The translations under genes were made by a program, and so were the position numbers. 64,000 nt of DNA from assembly GCA_910578525.1 (NCBI GenBank), contig CAJTRF010000001.1, positions 20,350 through 84,349 on the forward strand, written 5' to 3'. The stretch comes from an uncultured Mycoplasmatales bacterium (GTDB lineage Bacteria; Bacillota_I; Bacilli_A; Mycoplasmatales; Mycoplasmoidaceae). Within the stretch, counting starts at the first letter, position 1; every line of letters starts with the position of its first letter. This document shows positions 59,214 through 64,000 of this stretch, piece by piece. The notes beneath the pieces are model-generated. The model was given only the letters and a program-made list of their open reading frames with translations. It was not told where the DNA came from and did not search any database.

Positions 59214-60860
59214 TTATCCTATACGAATGTCTTCTACTGGATAAGATGAAGCATTACCCTTTGGATTTCTTCTTGTTCATGACAATAACGTAGAAGAAAC
59301 ACCTAATTGTCCAACAAACATTAGAATGATTAAAAGTATTTGTCCAAGAGGAGTAATTTGAGAAGTAATACCAACAGATAAACCTACAGTACCAAACGCA
59401 CTAGTTGCTTCATAGAATACACTTAATAATTGAAATTGTGGTAAATTATCTTGACCATATTGAGTGTATGTAATTAACAAAGTAACTAAAGTTACTAAGA
59501 TAATTGATGAACAGAAAACAATTAAAGAATCTTTAACTTTTGTTGTTGGAATAGTTCGCTTATACATTGAAACTCTATTTTTACCAATTATTTTATTGAA
59601 AATTGCTACAGCAACAATTGCTAAAGTAGTAGTACGAATTCCTCCAGCCGTAGAAGATGGTGAACCACCAATGAACATTAATAAACAATTAGTTCATTTA
59701 GCACCAGCACATAATAAATTATGATCAAGTGTTGAAAAACCTGCAGATCGTGTAGTCATTACATTAAAGAAAATACAGAAAGTTTTATTTCATCCTTCTG
59801 CTTTTCCAAACTCATGATAAATATTTGGATCAGTAAATATTGAATATTCATCTGTATTAAACTTTGCATCTATACCTTCAAAACCAAATGCAAGGATTAA
59901 ACCAATAATGGCAATTACGAAATAAGAACATAATGCAACTTTAGTGAATAAAGAAGTCCTTGTTTTTATTCCTTTTTTAGCATTTTTCTTTTTTTCCATT
60001 ACATCAAAAATAACTGGATAACCAATACCACCAATAACAATTTCAAGAACTATAAATAATTGAAATATTGTATTTCAATCATTTCTATATGAAGCTAATG
60101 AAGAAGTACCTTGAAAAATATCAAATCCTGCATTATTAATTGCAGAGATAGAGGTAAAAATACCAATTCATAAACATTGACCATAATTATGATAACAATG
60201 CAACAACGTTGTTGTATCGTGTGTTGGTCTTAAATCATCACTCCCACTAATAAAGCTCGTTTGTTCATATGCTGGAACAGCATACATTCAAACTGAATAA
60301 ATTAAACCAAAAATCAATTCACTAACAAGAATGAAGCCAACAGCTTTTTTGACCATTTTAAATGAATTACCAAGTTTTTCATTTCCACGTTCAGATTGTA
60401 CCATTACCATCTGTTTCAAACTCACATCGTTAGTTTTCTTAAAGAAATTTCATATTAAAAAGAAAATTGAAATAACACCAATACCACCAAGTTGTATTAA
60501 AAATAATAAAATTACTTGTCCTGTAACTGTAAATGTTTTAGATATTACAGCAGGAGTTAACCCAGTATCACTAAATCCACTACACGCAATGAATAAAGCA
60601 TCTCAAAATGTATATGGTCTTGAAAATTTTTCATTCATTGGATCCAAATAAACAATGTATTTTCCATCAGTTAAACTGAATGGACAATACAAAAGAGAAG
60701 CACCAAGCAAGATTAGAATTAAGTAAATTCTAAACATTCTTTGAGAAACAGTTCGACCAAAAATTATTCCAAATGCTTTAGAATAAATTTTGTGACGTTT
60801 ATTTTTAGCAAAGTCTTTTATATTTGGTTCATTTGACTTTGATTCTTTTTTTGCAGGCAT
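59214..60860 (-). CDS. Potassium uptake membrane subunit KtrB/TrkH
   Basis: Channel-like K+ (or Na+/K+) transporter with four pore-loop repeats. The 548 residues exceed the usual 450 owing to an N-terminal cytoplasmic extension and a long loop. Pore-region marks are ACSGFSDTGLTPAVIS, SAINNAGFDIF, TRSAGFSTLDHNLL and TSAFGTVGLSVGIT, each with the selectivity glycine. FIGGSPSSTAGGIRTTTLA is the family signature. Divergent ktrA encodes its regulator. Confidence 0.93.
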
Positions 60861-60933
60861 TATCTCAGTAATATATTAATTATATATTTCAAGGCAACAT
60901 TAAAATATAATAAATTAGTATTAATTAAAATTT

Positions 60934-61617
60934 ATGAGTCAGAAAAAAAGTTATTGTGTAATAGGTCTTGGTCGTTTTGGTTATCAAGTTGCTACTAAAT
61001 TAAATGAAGGTGAAAAAGACGTTATTGTTATAGATAAGGACGAAGAAAAAATTGAAAAGGCATCAAAGATTTTTGATATCGCTTTTAAAGCCGATGCTAC
61101 TGATATTAATTCATTAGTTGAAATGGGTATTCAAAATGCAAGAACAGTTATTGTAGGTGTTACAAGCATTGAAGAATCAATCATGGTGTGTGCAAACTTA
61201 CGTGAAATTGGTGTTAAAGATATTATTGCTAAAGCAAATAATGATATTCATAAACGTGTTTTAAAAACTATGGGTATTGCAAGAATTGTTGTTCCAGATA
61301 TTGAAATTGCAAATAGAATTGCAGTTCAAGCTTTATACAACATTGGTGTTGATATTTTCTCAATTGGTGATGGATTCTCATGAGTTAAAGGTGTTGTAAA
61401 CAATGAAGCTGTTGTTAACAAGACTTTAGAAAAACTTGATCTTAGAGTTAAATATGATGCAACTGTTATTATGGTGCAACGTTCTGGAAAAACTATTTTC
61501 CCACCAGCTAAAGATACATCTTTAATGATTGGTGATGTAGTTACAATCATGTGTCGTAACGAAAAGATTAAATCTGTAGTTAAATTGCTTAACGTTGAAG
61601 ACATTGATAATGACTAA
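60934..61617 (+). CDS. Potassium uptake regulatory subunit KtrA/TrkA
   Basis: Cytoplasmic RCK protein that gates KtrB by nucleotide binding. The 227 residues have an RCK-N Rossmann domain (CVIGLGRFGYQVATKL, VIDKDEEKIEKAS, ADATDINSLVEMGI) and an RCK-C domain. The first Trp of the second half is TGA. It is divergent from ktrB with a 73-base gap that should hold both promoters; TATAAT is at 60906-60911. It overlaps rpe by 8 bases. Confidence 0.95.
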
Positions 61618-62269
61618 GATTTTAGAACCATCTTTACTTTCGTTTGATTTAAAAAATATGCAATCTAACCTCTTTGAGGTTAAACAGTTAGGCATTTCAC
61701 AAATCCATTATGATGTGATGGATAATAAATTTGTTCCAAATACAGCTTTTGATACTGAATGATTAGATTTATTACATCAAAATGGATTTGATATCTCAAT
61801 TCATTTTATGGTTGAGCAACCAAGAGAATGAATAAAAAGATTCATTTCTTTTAAAGGAATAAAAGCTATTACATTTCATCCTGAACCTATTAATAAAAAA
61901 GAAACTCTTGATCTTTTAAAATTTATTAAAGATAATAAAATTTTGGCAGGTATTGCTCTTAAACCTGATACTAACATTTTTGAATATCAAGACGTTTTAA
62001 AAGAATGCGATTTAGTTACAGTTATGGGAGTTCAACCTGGTTTTGGTGGACAAAAATTTATGCCAATAACTATTGACAATTTAAAAATATTTGCTGAAAT
62101 AAAAAATAAATTAAATCCAAAATTAATTATTCAATTAGATGGTGGTGTAAATTTTGATGTATTAAAACAAACTTACCATCATGTTGATTGATTCGTCTCT
62201 GGTTCTTTTTTAATGAAATATAACGGAAACAAAAAAGATATTATTGATTATTTTAAAAATTTAAAATAA
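61610..62269 (+). CDS. rpe: Ribulose-phosphate 3-epimerase
   Basis: Interconverts ribulose-5- and xylulose-5-phosphate in the pentose phosphate pathway. The 219 residues are normal. ILEPSLLSFDLKNM, HYDVMDNKFVPNTAF with a metal-binding His/Asp, IHFMVEQP, MGVQPGFGGQKFMP and IQLDGGVN are the conserved strands of the barrel. Several Trp are TGA. The stop lies 1 base from the convergent lipoprotein stop. Confidence 0.95.
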
Positions 62270-62270
62270 T

Positions 62271-63972
62271 TTATCCAGCTATTCAACTTGATGGTAATCC
62301 TTTAGTTTTTAAAAGTGCAAGCAACTGTGCACTAGTAATAGAAGAATTGCCAGTAACTTTAACAGTTCCTGTCGCTGCTACTTTATTAAAAGGAACATCA
62401 GTGATAGTAGGTAAACTTGTTAAATTGTTTCAAGTAATTTGTTTTATAGGTACTGCTCCTACTCCACCTCCAGAAGTAATAAAATTTGTAGTTATTGTTT
62501 TTAATGTTCCTGGAAGAATAAGAGTTTGTATTTGTGTTCCATGTAAAAGACAATTGTAATCAGAACTGTCTGTTTGGTCTAGTCCAGAAAACTTTGTAAA
62601 AGCAGTTTCACTCAAATCTAAAGTTTCAATTGCTGTTTGTTCAAAATCATATGTGGAATTATAATTTTTTGAAAGATTTCTACATCCAGAAAAATTAATA
62701 TTTTTAAGTGATGAGAATTCTCTAAAACAATAACCACTTAAATATGAAAGTTGGCTACATCCAGAAAAATCTATATTTTCTATATATGTTGGACACTTTG
62801 AACTTCCAATAGTTCTAAAATCAAATGCTTTTTGAGCAACACCTGTTACAGTATTTGGAACCTTTATTGTATCATATCCTTTATTTGCATAAGCATCTAT
62901 ATTTTCTAAAAATTCATTTTTAAATCCCTTTAATTCATTATTTTCAATTCTAAGAAGTTCAGTTGGTAAAGCATTATCTACAGTAAATGTAAAATGTTTA
63001 GTTGTGCTAGTACCATATTTTTTACTAGTTGCCTTAACATCAAATGAATAGTTACCAATTGTAGTTAATTGATTTCAACTAAATTTTAAAGTATCGGTAT
63101 TAAGAGAAATCATTCCATCAGATGTATCATTAATAATTTCTCATTCAACTGATTGATCAGGGGCATTTGAATCAATTACTGAAGCAGATAAAGCATTAGT
63201 AGTTGTACCAGCAATATTGTAATATGTAGGAAGATCAGTTGAATCATTTCATGTAATTTCAATAGTTGGTACTGATACATTTAAAGTAAATGTATAACCA
63301 TCACTTTTAGAAGGATCTTGATTAGAAGTTGCTTTTAACGTTAATTCATGACTACCTGCCTGATTAGAATCCATTGCTTGTCAAGAAATTTGATGAGTGT
63401 CTTCATTAAAAGTAATTTTATTACTAACAGTATCGCCAGTCAGTAATCAAGTAACATCTTGGCTAGTTTGATCAGCAGGTTTTACTATAGATTCAAAAGT
63501 GAATGGATTGCCATCTTCACCTGCAATACAACCAACAGTATTGTTGTATGTAGAATATGTAGTTTGACTTGGATGAATAATCTCAACACTTTCTACTAAT
63601 GTGTATGTGAAGTTGAATTTTAATTCAACTATATTTGAACTTTTAGCTTCATCTTTTGAATAAAAAGCTTGAATTTGCAATAAAACTTCTTTAGGTTCAT
63701 TAACGGCCTTAATAGTTAATGAACCATCATGATTCACATCAATATCTTGTGTTTCAGAAACTTTTTTAAAAATAACACTAGAGCTTTTTAAACCAGAAAC
63801 AATTCATGAAGAATCAATTGTTTTTTGTTGATTAACTAGTAAGTTAATTGTTGTTTCACTAGTTCATTCTATTGAAAAACCTTTTGAAAATGAACATGAT
63901 GAAATTAAAGGAATGGCTGCAGTTGTTAAACAAGTTGCAGTTAGTAAATATTTTTAATGCTTTTTTAAACAT
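62271..63972 (-). CDS. BspA-like lipoprotein with Ig-like repeats, frameshifted at its start
   Basis: A large surface lipoprotein. The signal peptide, once joined, has a Lys start, a hydrophobic core and the lipobox LISSC. The ATG at 63972 lies out of frame: codons after it reach a stop in 38 codons, and the long frame begins just after an A5 tract near the eighth codon. Deleting one A (from the A6 or A5 run at 63950-63966) gives one protein of about 566 residues. It has two or three beta-sandwich-like repeats of about 90 residues (for example EGFTFTLNVSV-type ends, here SDGYTFTLNVSVPTIEITW), then a BspA leucine-rich part (IENIDFSGCSQLSYLSGYCF) and a C-terminal LLALLKTKGLPSSWIAG. Phase-off, pseudogene or base-call error. 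Confidence 0.78.
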
Positions 63973-64000
63973 AATACCCTATTATGTAAATTATATATAT

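Overview
The window comes from an AT-rich mollicute that uses genetic code 4. UGA is read as tryptophan throughout: more than thirty otherwise perfect housekeeping genes carry in-frame TGA at conserved Trp positions, and none is broken once TGA is read through. Many genes start a few bases after a TATAAT box with no leader, as is common in mycoplasmas. Two BspA-type leucine-rich-repeat surface lipoproteins next to FtsZ, ComEC, PrkC and KtrAB suggest a Malacoplasma/M. penetrans-like lineage, possibly a Trichomonas-associated one. That placement is inference, not proof. No tRNA, rRNA, CRISPR array, insertion sequence or replication origin was found, and no gene-free stretch exceeds 300 bases.

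Layout. 1-9 kb: L-lactate dehydrogenase 3' end (+), then a minus-strand block with a YfcC-type permease, guaA, a CBS-less guaB, alaS and fmt. 9-12.2 kb: cutC (+), an ECF S-component of FolT type, an unknown membrane protein and the fluoride channel crcB. 12.3-17.7 kb: a Type III restriction-modification island with two tandem mod genes and one res. The first mod contains a (GA)14 tract and is out of frame as sequenced. 17.8-30.4 kb, minus strand: holA-comEC, ffh-tyrS, a ParA-like gene with rsmG and mnmG, and a nucleoside salvage operon (deoD-deoC-deoA-cdd-pmm). 30.4-39.1 kb: mnmA, purB, an AlkA-like glycosylase, the division cluster mraZ-rsmH-ftsA-like-ftsZ with an operator/promoter, and ackA with a tiny Cys-rich gene. 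39.2-46 kb: plsC-thyA-folA-scpA-scpB, degV, ytpR, a membrane protein and a PD-(D/E)XK nuclease. 46-53 kb: thiI, nrnA, a small unknown gene, dnaE, a 5'-3' exonuclease, a DJ-1 protein and hpf. 53-64 kb: a frameshifted BspA lipoprotein, rpmB, pgi, prkC-prpC-rlmN-gmk, ktrB/ktrA, rpe and a second frameshifted BspA lipoprotein.

How it fits together. Fermentation (ldh, ackA, pgi, rpe) supplies energy. Nucleotides come from salvage (deo operon, cdd, guaAB, purB) plus thymidylate synthesis (thyA-folA) with probably imported folate. tRNA and rRNA care (mnmA, mnmG, rsmG, rsmH, rlmN, thiI, ytpR) is well represented. The accessory content is of contingency type: a probable phasevarion and two surface lipoproteins whose frames are broken next to homopolymer A tracts. 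These three are the only disrupted genes in the window, which argues for phase variation rather than random sequencing error.
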